Counted from the stretch's first letter, positions 18,045 through 27,641 are shown. The stretch: 64,000 bases of DNA from Chloroflexota bacterium (GCA_013112575.1 JABFGG010000012.1:1-64000), one strand, 5' to 3'. The notes: generated by a model from the sequence alone, not told the origin. A program made the numbers and translations.

Positions 18045-18713
18045 ATGGAAACAATTGTAATGAAGGCGCAAAAGCGCAACCGTATTGGCAAAAAGGTCAA
18101 GCTTTTGCGTGCTGACGGCAAATTACCTGCAGTGATCTATGGCCGGGAACTGGAAGGTTTGCCGGTCACACTGAACCTGCGTGAAGCCACCAAGATCCTG
18201 CGCAACGTGACTTCGTCAACATTGGTAACATTGGATGTAGATGGTGAGGAATACCTGACCCTGCTGCGTGAGCGCCAGCGTGACGTGCTCAAAGGCACTT
18301 GGCTGCACCTGGATTTTCTGGCCGTATCCCAGACAGAGAAGATTCGTGCATCGGTATCCATTGTGATAGAAGGTGAAGCTCCTGCTTTGAAGACCTATGA
18401 CGCTCTGCTGGTGACCAGCATGGATCAGATCGAAGTGGATGCCCTGGCAACCGACTTGCCGGAGTTCATCACGGTTGACGTGTCTGGCCTGGAAGAGATC
18501 GGCGATTCGTTCACTGTTGCTGATCTGGATCTGGGTGATGGCGTAGATATTCTGAATGATCCCGAAGACGTTCTCGTGGTTGTATCTGCCCAGACCGCTG
18601 AGATCGAAGAAGAAGAACTCGACGAAGAGGGCCTCGAGGAAGAATTGGAAGAGGGCCTGGCCGAACCCGAAGTCATCGAGAAGGGCAAAGCCGAAGAAGA
18701 AGACGAAGAATAG
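18045..18713 (+). CDS. rplY: 50S ribosomal protein L25 (CTC form)
   Basis: 222 residues. The N-terminal 5S rRNA-binding L25 domain (RNRIGKKVKLLRADGKLPAVIYG region) is followed by the TL5/CTC beta domain and a long Glu-rich tail of about 40 residues. The start ATG follows an AAGGAAGGA site. The long form with an acidic tail is usual outside gammaproteobacteria. Transcribed alone, with a leader before it and a terminator after. Confidence 0.93.
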   Translation: METIVMKAQKRNRIGKKVKLLRADGKLPAVIYGRELEGLPVTLNLREATKILRNVTSSTLVTLDVDGEEYLTLLRERQRDVLKGTWLHLDFLAVSQTEKIRASVSIVIEGEAPALKTYDALLVTSMDQIEVDALATDLPEFITVDVSGLEEIGDSFTVADLDLGDGVDILNDPEDVLVVVSAQTAEIEEEELDEEGLEEELEEGLAEPEVIEKGKAEEEDEE

Positions 18714-18732
18714 TAGAAGTAAACGTAATCCA

Positions 18733-18759
18733 AAAGACCTCCCATCTTGGGAGGTCTTT
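18733..18759. terminator. Bidirectional terminator between L25 and methyltransferase
   Basis: An 11-pair stem including AAAGACCTCCC (18733-18743) and its complement (18749-18759), with a five-base loop, flanked by A- and T-rich sequence. It can end both the L25 transcript and the convergent minus-strand genes. Confidence 0.85.
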
Positions 18760-18771
18760 ATATTTTAATGA

Positions 18772-19515
18772 TTATGGCTTTCTAGCGCGTATGCACAAGA
18801 AACTTGGTGTATGTTTGAGGCGCTCATAACGTTTAGGATCACTATTAGCGAACTCTTCATTTGGTTGTGCTTCTACTACTTTCTCCAATTCGAAGCCAGC
18901 TCTGAGGAATGGATTGAGAATTTCTTCTAATGGCCTGCGATAGGAGCGAATCGTTGGGCGCGGCTCCCCGAATCCACTCCATTGAGCATCAAACTGAACA
19001 GTGTCAAAATAATTGTGTTGGCCATACATGCGGCTGACCCACAACCAATCCCCAAATGGATGTCCTGTGGAGAAAACCAAAACTCCTCCAGGCTTCAGCA
19101 CGCGAAAGAATTCCCCGCAAACCGGCAACCAATCTTTGATGTAGTGCAAAACCAACTGGCAGAGAACCATATCGCACTGCTTATCTTCCATGAAATCCAA
19201 TGGTTGGGTCAGGTCGGCCTGAACAACATTTGTGCGTTTTCCATAAGGTGCTAGATGTTCTTTCGCCAGTCGTATGAAGTCTGGTGTGACATCTGTGGCG
19301 GTAACCAATGCAGCACCTTGTTCTAAAAGCCAGGCGCTATGCTGTCCGGGACCACAGCCTGCATCCAATATGTGCCAACCTTGTACATCAGGGATGAGAC
19401 TGCGAGTTGCCGGGGTTTCTAGATAGGCTTTGTGGGGTTTGCACTCACCGTATTCGGCATAGCGCTCAGCGAATTGTTCGTAGCTCCTTTCCCCTATGGA
19501 TTTATCCTCGGCCAT
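18772..19515 (-). CDS. Class I SAM-dependent methyltransferase
   Basis: 247 residues. The SAM loop is HILDAGCGPGQHSAWLLE, with a core methyltransferase fold to about residue 160 (VVQADLTQPLDF; VLKPGGVLVFSTGHPF). It resembles UbiE/COQ5-type or SmtA-like enzymes; the substrate is unknown. It is separated from the Nudix gene by only four bases. Confidence 0.85.
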   Translation of the reverse strand: MAEDKSIGERSYEQFAERYAEYGECKPHKAYLETPATRSLIPDVQGWHILDAGCGPGQHSAWLLEQGAALVTATDVTPDFIRLAKEHLAPYGKRTNVVQADLTQPLDFMEDKQCDMVLCQLVLHYIKDWLPVCGEFFRVLKPGGVLVFSTGHPFGDWLWVSRMYGQHNYFDTVQFDAQWSGFGEPRPTIRSYRRPLEEILNPFLRAGFELEKVVEAQPNEEFANSDPKRYERLKHTPSFLCIRARKP

Positions 19516-19519
19516 AGAG

Positions 19520-20149
19520 TTACTTGTCCCTCAATAGGTTCAGGAATTCAACCATGATGTAGGCGCTGACACCCCATAAAAGTTCATTGTCATACTTATC
19601 AAAATAGATCACATCAAATGGCAGCAGGCCAGCGAACCTGCGATTTTCCTGTCGCCTATGCTTCTCGTCCATTAACCAATCCAATGGAATAGTGAAAACG
19701 CGACTGACCTCATTCTCTGACAGCTTGATTTCAAAAGGCCATGAAATAGTGCCGACAACGGGTGTGAGCATGAAGTTGGAGATGGTGTGGTTAGTAGGCA
19801 TCTGCCCCAATACCTCAACCGCATCAGGCTGCAGGCCGATCTCTTCCTCAGTTTCCCGCAGGGCCGTATCAACAACGGAGCTATCACCCTTTTCGGTCGC
19901 TCCTCCGGGAAAAGCCACCTGACCGCTGTGCATATCGCCTTCCACTTCTGTGCGGCGGATGAGCAGTATATGCCAGGCTTCTTCCTGGCGCAGTAGAGGG
20001 ATCAGCACCGAGGCAGCACGTGGCTGTCTATTGGAAAGCGAAAAGACTGTGCGGAAGATGCGTTCCCCGAAAGGGACTTGCCTTGAATTCGAATTCTGGT
20101 TGGCGAGGCGCTGTGCAATGTCTGCGCTGCTGAGATGGGCAGTTGTCAT
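19520..20149 (-). CDS. Nudix hydrolase, NudL/CoA pyrophosphatase type
   Basis: 209 residues. The Nudix box is intact (GGATEKGDSSVVDTALRETEEEIG), and the preceding RRTEVEGDMHSGQVAFPGG matches the NudL/UPF0035 signature of CoA diphosphatases. Its likely reaction is hydrolysis of CoA to 3',5'-ADP and phosphopantetheine. It lies between the methyltransferase and TrmI genes in a dense minus-strand run. Confidence 0.88.
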   Translation of the reverse strand: MTTAHLSSADIAQRLANQNSNSRQVPFGERIFRTVFSLSNRQPRAASVLIPLLRQEEAWHILLIRRTEVEGDMHSGQVAFPGGATEKGDSSVVDTALRETEEEIGLQPDAVEVLGQMPTNHTISNFMLTPVVGTISWPFEIKLSENEVSRVFTIPLDWLMDEKHRRQENRRFAGLLPFDVIYFDKYDNELLWGVSAYIMVEFLNLLRDK

Positions 20150-20159
20150 GGATCTTTTG

Positions 20160-20951
20160 TCAGGTTGTCAAGGGGCGGGCAAAGATCAGGTATCCGGTGT
20201 GCCCATTCATGCGGTCAGAGGGGCGTAGCCGCGAAGCCACCGGTTTGTAGTAGCGATGCAGAATTTCTGAGACTTCAATAAAGGCGAAGTTGTTGGCTTT
20301 CAGAGCGAGCAGCAAACGTTCGACCTGGTTGGTGGTTGGCAGGATGGCCCCAAAGAAGCCTCCGGGCTCCAAAGCAGCGCGCACCTGGGGGATGTAATCT
20401 TCGGGGTTGGGGAGGTCGAGAAAAAGAGCTTCGGCATCTTGATCCTCGAAGCCATCTTCAATGTCTATTGACCTGAAAACTACACGATCGTCGAGCCCGA
20501 TCTTCTCCAGGTTTTTGCGTGCTACAGCCTGCATTTCGGGGCGGCGTTCATAGGAGTAGATCTGCCCTTCGGGGCCAACAGCATAGGCCAGGGCAATCGT
20601 GAAAGCGCCTGAGCCGGTGCCAGCTTCGATCACGCGAGCCCCGTGGCTAATGCCCATGGTCACGAGGATGTAGGCGATGTCTTTGGGGTACATGATCTGG
20701 GTTTTGCGATCCACATTGCGCAGCAGATCATCGAGTGCAGGTTTGAGGATGTAGAAGGTTTTGCCAAGATGGGACTTAATCTGGTTGCCCCACACACAGT
20801 CTACCAGATCATCATGTTGTAAGACACCAGCATGGGTGTGTAGAGACTTGCCGGGTTCGAGTTGGATGAGCACGTCGCGTTCACGGGGGCCGATTAACTG
20901 CACAATGTCCCCGTACTGGGTGAGTTTTTGGGTTTTGACCTGGGTGCTCAT
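20160..20951 (-). CDS. trmI: tRNA (adenine-58-N1)-methyltransferase
   Basis: 263 residues from the ATG at 20951; an upstream in-frame start at 20975 would lie inside the previous gene. The N-terminal beta domain is followed by the TrmI core: SAM loop VIEAGTGSGAFT, EDGFEDQDAEALFLDLPNPE and a C-terminal substrate-binding part. It makes m1A58 in the T-loop of tRNA, a tetrameric enzyme in bacteria. Other tRNA-modification genes (mnmA, cysteine desulfurase) lie upstream in the same run. Confidence 0.9.
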   Translation of the reverse strand: MSTQVKTQKLTQYGDIVQLIGPRERDVLIQLEPGKSLHTHAGVLQHDDLVDCVWGNQIKSHLGKTFYILKPALDDLLRNVDRKTQIMYPKDIAYILVTMGISHGARVIEAGTGSGAFTIALAYAVGPEGQIYSYERRPEMQAVARKNLEKIGLDDRVVFRSIDIEDGFEDQDAEALFLDLPNPEDYIPQVRAALEPGGFFGAILPTTNQVERLLLALKANNFAFIEVSEILHRYYKPVASRLRPSDRMNGHTGYLIFARPLTT

Positions 20952-20952
20952 T

Positions 20953-21222
20953 TTAGTTCTGGTCCACCTGTACAAGGCTCAGCCAGTAGCCTACGCCTAA
21001 AAAGAGTAGGCTACCCACCACGGCCAACCCCAGGTTCATGGGGCCAACGGCGGCGAAGCGAAATGAGATCAGGTTGGCAACGTAGTGGCCGATCCAAAAG
21101 CCCGTCCAGCCGAGGATCAAGTACAGCAATAAGCGACCCGCACCGCCACCTAAAATGAGGTGAAAGGCAGCTCCAATGAGGGTGGAAATGAGGAAGCCGA
21201 AAATAAATGCAGGCAGGGTCAT
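20953..21222 (-). CDS. Small membrane protein, three spans
   Basis: 89 residues with hydrophobic stretches near residues 3-24, 29-52 and 64-84. No signature recognised. Starts inside the mnmA stop region (four-base overlap), so it is translated with mnmA; trmI starts one base after its stop. It may be a passenger of the operon. Confidence 0.75.
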   Translation of the reverse strand: MTLPAFIFGFLISTLIGAAFHLILGGGAGRLLLYLILGWTGFWIGHYVANLISFRFAAVGPMNLGLAVVGSLLFLGVGYWLSLVQVDQN

Positions 21223-22349
21223 GCGTGTAACCTGACCTCTCCTAATGGAATAGGTATAGCTTGATCCGACACGGCAGGGCGTATGACTCCACCACCCAGA
21301 ACCTCATCGCCATCGTAAACCACGGCAGCCTGACCGGGGGTGATGTCGCGTAAAGGCTCATCGAATAACATGTGGACGTCGCCATTATCTTGAGTGCTTA
21401 TGGTGGCCCTGGCTGCCTTCGATTTGTAACGAATCTTGACTTCAGCTCGAAGATCAGCGGATGGGGCCTGGTCAGACACCCAGTTGAAATCTGTTGCCCA
21501 AAGTTCCTGACTGCCTAAGGCCTCGTGGGGGCCGATGATGAGGGTGTTTTTGTCTGGTTCCTTGGCGATCACGTAAAGAGGATGGGGCGCGCTGATGCCC
21601 AGGCCCTTACGCTGCCCGATGGTGAAGAAAGCCAGACCCTGATGTTGACCCAAATGCTCACCATCAACGGATAGTATGGGGCCGGGTTGCTCAACCTCAG
21701 GGAGATTGCGCTGTAAAAAACTATTGATGTCGGTATCGGCCAGGAAACACAGGTCCTGACTGTCCTGGCGTTCGGCTACAGGCAGTTCAAATTTGCGCGC
21801 CAGATCACGCACTTCATCTTTAGTGTAATCGCCCAGGGGGAAGAGGGCATGTTGCAATTGCGCCTGCGTGAGCACGCTCAAAACGTAGGATTGATCCTTG
21901 CTCTCATCAATCGCTTTAAGGAGACGAATGGGGTTGTCTTCAGCGCGTTCAACACGAGCGTAATGACCGGTGGCCATGAAATCCGCCCCAAGAGCGAGTG
22001 CACGATTGAGCAGGAATTCCCAGCGAATGTGGCGGTTGCAGGCCAGGCAGGGATTAGGTGTAGTTGCTTGCGCATAGCCATCCAAGAAATAACTAACTAC
22101 AGTTTCTTTAAAAGTATCCTGGGCATCCACGGCATAAAAAGGAATGTCCAGTTGGGCGGCCACGCGGCGGGCTAGTGCCATGGATGCAGGCGTACAGCAG
22201 CGGTTGTGCGCCTCACGGCCTTCCTCGGTCCACAGGCGCATCATCATACCTATGACCTGATAGCCTTGCTGTTGGAGCAGGGCGGCAGTAATCGAACTAT
22301 CTACGCCTCCGCTCATAGCGACGACGACTGTAGGCTTGCTATCAGTCAC
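21219..22349 (-). CDS. mnmA: tRNA-specific 2-thiouridylase MnmA
   Basis: 376 residues. The PP-loop is SGGVDSS (about 13-19), followed by the adenylation core. The two catalytic cysteines are C101 in NPCLAC and C201 in DLCFLAD, and GHYARV is also seen. The enzyme thiolates U34 of tRNA-Glu/Gln/Lys. It starts immediately after the stop of the cysteine desulfurase gene, which can supply the sulfur. Confidence 0.95.
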   Translation of the reverse strand: MTDSKPTVVVAMSGGVDSSITAALLQQQGYQVIGMMMRLWTEEGREAHNRCCTPASMALARRVAAQLDIPFYAVDAQDTFKETVVSYFLDGYAQATTPNPCLACNRHIRWEFLLNRALALGADFMATGHYARVERAEDNPIRLLKAIDESKDQSYVLSVLTQAQLQHALFPLGDYTKDEVRDLARKFELPVAERQDSQDLCFLADTDINSFLQRNLPEVEQPGPILSVDGEHLGQHQGLAFFTIGQRKGLGISAPHPLYVIAKEPDKNTLIIGPHEALGSQELWATDFNWVSDQAPSADLRAEVKIRYKSKAARATISTQDNGDVHMLFDEPLRDITPGQAAVVYDGDEVLGGGVIRPAVSDQAIPIPLGEVRLHA

Positions 22350-23516
22350 TCAGACGGCCTCCAGCGTTCGGCTGCGTTCCATCAGGACGGGCAAGGTATT
22401 CAAGAAGCTTTCAACGTCTTCATCTGTAGTGTGACGGCCAACAGTGATACGCAGTGATCCCAAGGCCCATTCACGGTCGTATCCCATCGATGTAAGCACA
22501 TCACTGGGCTCGGGATCTCCGGTCTTGCAGGCCGAGCCGGAAGAGCAGGCAAAGCCTTCTACATCCAGCATCATCAGTAGAGCATTGCCATCCACGCCCT
22601 TGAATACAAAACTGGTATGGTTGGGCAGGCGCTCCGTGCGATGGCCTGTTAATTTGCTGTCGGGAATTGTTTCCAGAACTTGATCGATGATGCGATCTCG
22701 GAGAGCCTGCATGTGAGTGTTATGCTGTTCAGCTTCTTCTTGGGTGATGCGCAGGGCCTCGGCGAAACCCACGATGTAAGGCACATTATGAGTGCCAGCG
22801 CGTAAGCCAAACTCCTGGCCGCCACCGGTTTGTGAAGGATGCAGTTTCATCCCCTCGCGGACATACAAAGCGCCGACACCCTTCGGGCCATAGAATTTGT
22901 GTGCCCCTAAGGCCATGAGGTCAACATTCAGGGTCTGGACATTGGTGGATAAGTAGGCCGCTCCCTGCACTGCATCGCTGTGGAAGGGGATGTTCTTTTG
23001 GCGGCAAAGTTCAGCGAGCGCGGCCAGGTCATTGATCGAGCCGATCTCATTGTTGGCGTACATCACGGAAACAATGGCAGTATCGTCACAAATGGCCTGT
23101 TGCAAAGCCTTATCTGTAACACGTCCGAACTTATCGGTAGGCAGCCATTCGAGTTGGAAATCGTGTAGCTCGGCCAACTGTTCAGCGGTGTGCGTAACGG
23201 CGTGGTGTTCGACGGGGGCGACGAGCACCCACTTGCGATTGTTAGTCTCGCGTTGAGCCAGTGCAGCCCCACGCAAGGCTAAATTGTCGCTCTCTGAACC
23301 ACAGGAAGTGAAAAGTATCTCTTTGGGCTTGCAGTTGAGAATCATTGCAACGGTTTCACGCGCGCTCTCAACTGCAGCCTCTGCTTTTTGCCCAAATGTA
23401 TGCACCGATGAGGGGTTGCCGTAATGTTCTTCAAAGTATGGGCTCATGGCCGCGAACACGCGCGGGTCAAGCGGCGTGGTGGCAGCATGGTCCAGATAGA
23501 CTTTCTTACCATTCAT
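22350..23516 (-). CDS. Cysteine desulfurase (NifS/IscS-like)
   Basis: 388 residues. The PLP lysine is K207 in GAHKFYGPKG and the catalytic cysteine is C330 in CSSGSAC. Gene order puts it directly upstream of mnmA, so sulfur donation to tRNA thiolation is likely. It has no Shine-Dalgarno site and a TATAAT box six bases before the ATG suggests a leaderless mRNA. Which of the IscS, NifS or SufS paralogue roles it fills is not settled by sequence alone. Confidence 0.92.
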   Translation of the reverse strand: MNGKKVYLDHAATTPLDPRVFAAMSPYFEEHYGNPSSVHTFGQKAEAAVESARETVAMILNCKPKEILFTSCGSESDNLALRGAALAQRETNNRKWVLVAPVEHHAVTHTAEQLAELHDFQLEWLPTDKFGRVTDKALQQAICDDTAIVSVMYANNEIGSINDLAALAELCRQKNIPFHSDAVQGAAYLSTNVQTLNVDLMALGAHKFYGPKGVGALYVREGMKLHPSQTGGGQEFGLRAGTHNVPYIVGFAEALRITQEEAEQHNTHMQALRDRIIDQVLETIPDSKLTGHRTERLPNHTSFVFKGVDGNALLMMLDVEGFACSSGSACKTGDPEPSDVLTSMGYDREWALGSLRITVGRHTTDEDVESFLNTLPVLMERSRTLEAV

Positions 23517-23522
23517 AGGGCG

Positions 23523-23528
23523 ATTATA
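23523..23528 (-). promoter_or_regulatory. -10 box of the cysteine desulfurase operon
   Basis: TATAAT on the minus strand ends six bases before the start codon at 23516, which would put the transcript 5' end at the ATG itself. No convincing -35 box is visible. Confidence 0.55.
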
Positions 23529-23671
23529 TCTTGATTGAGAAATCGGAATTGCTAACTAGTAATTAGAAATTGGTGAATGTCCAAAGCTGTCCCCAGAATT
23601 AGGGTATTTCTCTCCATTTTCTCTCATCCGCTCTCAAAAACTATCATAATTGGTCGGCTTTGGGGGATTGC

Positions 23672-23680
23672 TGATATAAT
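23672..23680 (+). promoter_or_regulatory. Extended -10 promoter for the phosphohexomutase gene
   Basis: TGATATAAT, an exact TGn extended -10, lies about 60 bases before the ATG. A TTGGTC at 23650-23655 is at 19 bases, marginal as -35. Confidence 0.6.
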
Positions 23681-23739
23681 AACTTTGTACCCTTTATCAC
23701 TTATGGAGTACAGATAATCGAGTAATTTCTGGAGGATTA

Positions 23740-25161
23740 ATGGTTCAGGAGATACGTTTCGGCACAGACGGCTGGCGTGGAATGATCGGTCGCGAATACA
23801 CTTTTGCGACGCTCAAACGCACGGCCCAGGGCTTTGCCTCATATCATTTGGAGCAGGGGAATGAGGGCAAGTGGATCGTTGTCGGTTACGATAAGCGTTT
23901 TCATTCTGAGAATTTTGCAGCTACAGTTGCTGAGGTGTTGGCAGGAAATGGCTTTAAAGTCTATCTGACCGAAGACGCCACACCGACCCCGGTGATCTCC
24001 TATGCAGTGGTTGCTAAAGGCGCTGTTGGGGCGGTCAACATCACTGCTTCCCACAATCCTCCTGTTGATAATGGCTTCAAGGTACGTGATGAAAATGGCG
24101 GGGCAGTAGCCCCCGATGGCCTAGCCAAGATCGAGAGCTTCATCCCAGATTCCGAGGATGATGTCAAAGTGATGGCACTGGCCGAAGCGCAGGAACAAGG
24201 TCAGGTGGTACTCTTTGATGCCTCCATTGATTACATTAAACACCTGGGTGACTTGATTGACCTTGAGCCCATCAAGGATGCCGGGCTGACCGTGTTAGTT
24301 GACAATATGTGGGGCAACGGCGCAGGCTGGTTTACGCGTTTGTTGAGCGGTGGCAAGACCAAGATCATTGAGATCCACAACGAACGGAATCCCATCTTCC
24401 CTGAAATGTTGCGCCCCGAACCCATCCCGCCTAATGTGGATGCCGGTTTGAAGGCCACCCTCGACAATAATGCCGATGTGATGATCGTGATGGATGGCGA
24501 CGCCGACCGATTTGGCGCTGGTGACGAAAAAGGTCAATTCATAGACCAGCTACGTGTTTTTGGCCTGCTCGCTTATTACCTTTTAGAAGTCAAGGGCGAA
24601 CGCGGCGACATCGTAAAAACGCTTTCGACCACCAAGATGCTCAATAAACTGGGCGAGATCTACGCTGTACCCGTACATGAGACCGGGGTAGGCTTCAAAT
24701 ACGTGGCCCCCAAAATGGTCGAGACAGATGCCATGATTGGCGGTGAAGAATCGGGCGGCTATGCTTTCCGTGGTAATGTGCCTGAACGCGATGGTATCCT
24801 GGGTGGTCTCTACTTCCTGGATATGATGATCAAACTCGACAAGAAACCGACCGAGTTATTGGAATGGTTATTTGAGAAGGTTGGAGCTCACTATTACGAC
24901 CGCATTGATACTTTGTTCAGTGGTGATAAAGAAGAAAAGAAGAAGCTAATCGAAACCGCCAACCCTGAGACGATTGGTGGATTAAAGGTCACCGGACTGA
25001 ATAGTTCTGACGGTTACCAATTTGGTCTGGAAGACGGCGGCTGGCTGCTGATCCGCTTCTCTGGAACCGAACCTAAGATACGTGTTTATACCGAAACTAC
25101 ACACAGCGACAAAGTGCAGGCGATACTGCAGGATGGCCTCAAGATCGCTGGGATCAAGTAG
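23740..25161 (+). CDS. Phosphoglucomutase/phosphomannomutase
   Basis: 473 residues, usual length for the alpha-D-phosphohexomutase family. Active-site S104 in TASHNP, metal site near D252 (DGDADR), sugar-binding loop GGEESGG and phosphate loop [10 protein letters not shown] are all present. It interconverts hexose 1- and 6-phosphates; the exact sugar is not set by these motifs. It is followed by tatD. Confidence 0.93.
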   Translation: MVQEIRFGTDGWRGMIGREYTFATLKRTAQGFASYHLEQGNEGKWIVVGYDKRFHSENFAATVAEVLAGNGFKVYLTEDATPTPVISYAVVAKGAVGAVNITASHNPPVDNGFKVRDENGGAVAPDGLAKIESFIPDSEDDVKVMALAEAQEQGQVVLFDASIDYIKHLGDLIDLEPIKDAGLTVLVDNMWGNGAGWFTRLLSGGKTKIIEIHNERNPIFPEMLRPEPIPPNVDAGLKATLDNNADVMIVMDGDADRFGAGDEKGQFIDQLRVFGLLAYYLLEVKGERGDIVKTLSTTKMLNKLGEIYAVPVHETGVGFKYVAPKMVETDAMIGGEESGGYAFRGNVPERDGILGGLYFLDMMIKLDKKPTELLEWLFEKVGAHYYDRIDTLFSGDKEEKKKLIETANPETIGGLKVTGLNSSDGYQFGLEDGGWLLIRFSGTEPKIRVYTETTHSDKVQAILQDGLKIAGIK

Positions 25162-25176
25162 TACTTTACTAACTAA

Positions 25177-25977
25177 ATGGTCTTAACGGACACCCACTGC
25201 CATCTCAACTGGGATAGCTATGACACAGATCGCTCAGTGGTAGTGGAGAGGGCTGCAGAAGCTGGTGTGGCTTTGATCCTCAATCCGGGGATCGATATAC
25301 CCAGCAGCAAGGCAGCCATCCATTTGGCCGAAGAACACCCCATCGTGTATGCTGCTGTCGGTGTGCACCCGAACAGTGCAAGTACATGGGAAGCTGGAAC
25401 TTTAGCAGAATTGCGTGATCTGGCGCAGCATCCCAAAGTGTTGGCGATCGGTGAGATTGGCCTGGATTATTACAGGGATCGAGCCCCGCGCTACGTTCAG
25501 GAGCAGGTGCTGCATTATCAACTAGAATTGGCCTCAGAGTTGAGCCTGCCGGTCATCATCCACAATCGCGAAGCCACAGACGATGTTGTGCGCAAGCTGG
25601 TGGATTGGCAAAAACAACTCCTCGAAGCGAATTCAACACTGGCTAAACGCCCGGGTGTATTACATTCATATTCTGGTAATATTAGCCAGTCGCAGACTGC
25701 CCTTGAAGCTAATTTTTATCTTGGAGTCACCGGTCCGGTGACTTTCAAGAAGGCCGATGATTTGCGTCAGGTTGTGCAACAGATACCTATGGATCGTTTG
25801 CTGATCGAAACGGATGCACCATTTTTGACACCGCATCCCTATCGCGGCAAACGCAACGAGCCAGCTCACGTGCAGTACACAGCACAGAAGGTGGCGGAAT
25901 TGCACAGCTTAACGGAGGACGACGTGGCAGATCGAACGACTGAAAATGCCGCTCGTTTATTTAGATGGAAAGTGTAA
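25177..25977 (+). CDS. TatD-family metal-dependent hydrolase
   Basis: 266 residues. The N-terminal metal motif is TDTHCHL, with GEIGLDYYRD, an inner HNRE motif, and LLIETDAPFLTPHPYRG near the C-terminus. TatD enzymes act as 3'-5' exonucleases or D-aminoacyl-tRNA deacylases. The next gene starts 13 bases before its stop. Confidence 0.92.
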   Translation: MVLTDTHCHLNWDSYDTDRSVVVERAAEAGVALILNPGIDIPSSKAAIHLAEEHPIVYAAVGVHPNSASTWEAGTLAELRDLAQHPKVLAIGEIGLDYYRDRAPRYVQEQVLHYQLELASELSLPVIIHNREATDDVVRKLVDWQKQLLEANSTLAKRPGVLHSYSGNISQSQTALEANFYLGVTGPVTFKKADDLRQVVQQIPMDRLLIETDAPFLTPHPYRGKRNEPAHVQYTAQKVAELHSLTEDDVADRTTENAARLFRWKV

Positions 25978-26948
25978 CTTTGACTACGGTGGATTTCTTT
26001 GCTCCCGTGCAGGACCATGTCGCTGAGGTAGAGCGCCGTATGCGCGCTCAGGCCAACGGGCAGAACCCTGACCTGGATGCAGCCATCGATTTGATCATTT
26101 CTTCAGGTGGGAAACGTGTGCGCCCCACGGTTTCACTCCTGGTGGGTGGCATGATTGGTGCAAGCCCCGAGCGGGTGTTAACTTTGGCCGCAGCTGTTGA
26201 GTTACTGCACACCGCAACCCTGGTGCATGATGACTTGATCGATGGTTCGCTTTTACGTCGCGGTATGCCCACACTTAACGCACAATGGTCGCCGGCGGCT
26301 ACGATCCTCACCGGCGATTTTATTTTTGCACGTGCTGCCAAACTGGCAGCGGATACCGATTCTATTGACGTCATGCAACTGTTTGCCAAAACGCTGTCCA
26401 CTGTTGTGGGTGGCGAAATCTCCCAGATGTTTGAAAGTAAAGGGAGCGCCAGCCGTGACGACTATTACAACCGCATCTATGCTAAAACGGCCTCTATGTT
26501 CGAGCTTGCTGCGGTGGCTCCTGGTTATTTGAGTGATGTTTTTAGTGACGCGGATCTGGATGCCCTCAACCGCTATGGTTACGAAGTGGGTATGGCTTTC
26601 CAGATGGTGGACGATGTCTTTGACTTCACCAGTGAGGCTGATGATATCGGTAAACCGGTCGCTAACGATTTGCGCCAGGGCTTGATTACCTTGCCAGCCT
26701 TATATTACTTTGAGGACCATGCAGAAGACCTCGACATGGTGACATCTTCTAACGGCCATGCGGTGGGGCGTGAAGATATGGACCGCTTGATCACTGCTAT
26801 CCGTGACAGTGGAGCCATCCAACAAGCCCTGGAAGAAGCGCAGCAGTATGCTGAACGGGCTGTCCGTGCATTGGATCGTTTTCCAAACGGATCTGAAAAG
26901 CAGGCTTTGATCGACCTAGCCAATTATGTGGTGGAACGTTTGATATAA
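25965..26948 (+). CDS. Polyprenyl diphosphate synthase
   Basis: 327 residues. Two Asp-rich motifs of trans-prenyltransferases are seen: D89-D-L-I-D (about 89-93) and D216-D-V-F-D (216-220). A conserved GKRVRP lies near residue 49. It should make a long-chain isoprenoid diphosphate, the side chain of a quinone. Overlaps tatD by 13 bases. The start codon is preceded by a weak ribosome-binding site. Chain length cannot be settled by eye. Confidence 0.92.
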   Translation: MESVTLTTVDFFAPVQDHVAEVERRMRAQANGQNPDLDAAIDLIISSGGKRVRPTVSLLVGGMIGASPERVLTLAAAVELLHTATLVHDDLIDGSLLRRGMPTLNAQWSPAATILTGDFIFARAAKLAADTDSIDVMQLFAKTLSTVVGGEISQMFESKGSASRDDYYNRIYAKTASMFELAAVAPGYLSDVFSDADLDALNRYGYEVGMAFQMVDDVFDFTSEADDIGKPVANDLRQGLITLPALYYFEDHAEDLDMVTSSNGHAVGREDMDRLITAIRDSGAIQQALEEAQQYAERAVRALDRFPNGSEKQALIDLANYVVERLI

Positions 26949-26976
26949 AATTCACAATAAATACAAAGAATTTGGT

Positions 26977-27019
26977 AAACTTCCTCCGATTTCAATCAAC
27001 TTCTGGAGGAAGTTTTTTT
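26977..27019 (+). promoter_or_regulatory. Terminator-like hairpin burying the next gene's ribosome-binding site
   Basis: A perfect 11-pair stem (26977-26987 with 27005-27015) and a 17-base loop, followed by an uninterrupted T run to 27019 that abuts the ATG at 27020. The GGAGGA Shine-Dalgarno site (27005-27010) is in the 3' arm. It could stop the polyprenyl synthase transcript, and when read through it would block translation of the next gene unless unfolded. Confidence 0.75.
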
Positions 27020-27613
27020 ATGGAAAGCAAACAAATATTAGATGCCAAAATCGAGCCCTGGTACCTGCTCAAACACCCCTTTTACCAGGCCTGGGAATGC
27101 GGTGAGTTGCCTGTGGATGGTCTTAGAGTCTACGCCGAAGAATATGGCGCTTTGATCTCTTTGATGCCCACGGGCTGGACCACACTTAATGATGCCCATA
27201 CTACCGAGGAAGAAGAAGAGCATATCGAACTGTGGGCTGATTTTGCAGATGGCCTAAACACAAAAGTTGCTGAAGCACAGATCACCGAGGTTAAAGCCCT
27301 GGTGGATATTGCCCGCGAACTATTCTCCCAGCCCGCTACTGCTTTGGGTGCGCTGTATGCCTTCGAAGCCCAACAGCCTGAAACGGCTAAGAGCAAGCTG
27401 GAAGGTCTGCGCAAGTTCTACAACCTGGATGCCAAAGTGGAGCCTTACTTTGAGGAACATTCCCACAATGAGCATGAGGCCGAGAAACTTCTGACTCGTA
27501 TTGAAGCTTTGCCTGAAGAGGAACGCGAAGTTGCTTACGTGGCTTGCGAAACGATGAGCAAAGCACTGTGGGATGCACTTACCGGTATCTTTGCCACACA
27601 AAAGATGAACTAA
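27020..27613 (+). CDS. CADD/TenA-like heme-oxygenase-fold protein
   Basis: 197 residues. The N-terminal segment (LLKHPFYQAWECGELPVDGL then YAEEYG) is very like that of CADD, the self-sacrificing p-aminobenzoate synthase family, and of PqqC/TenA. Acidic and His candidates for a metal centre are seen (EEEEEHIELW; ALYAFEAQ; PYFEEHSHNEHEAE), but the last motif has Glu and Ala where the family usually has Asp and His, so the metal site may be altered. Start ATG chosen from the ribosome site at 27005-27010. Function by homology only; a pABA role is a suggestion. Confidence 0.75.
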   Translation: MESKQILDAKIEPWYLLKHPFYQAWECGELPVDGLRVYAEEYGALISLMPTGWTTLNDAHTTEEEEEHIELWADFADGLNTKVAEAQITEVKALVDIARELFSQPATALGALYAFEAQQPETAKSKLEGLRKFYNLDAKVEPYFEEHSHNEHEAEKLLTRIEALPEEEREVAYVACETMSKALWDALTGIFATQKMN

Positions 27614-27641
27614 GAGATTATCGAATCTCGATAAATCTTTA

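Noticed and set aside
18425..18745. Ser-rich ORF antisense to the L25 tail
   Set aside because: The complement of the GAA/GAG-rich acidic tail of L25.
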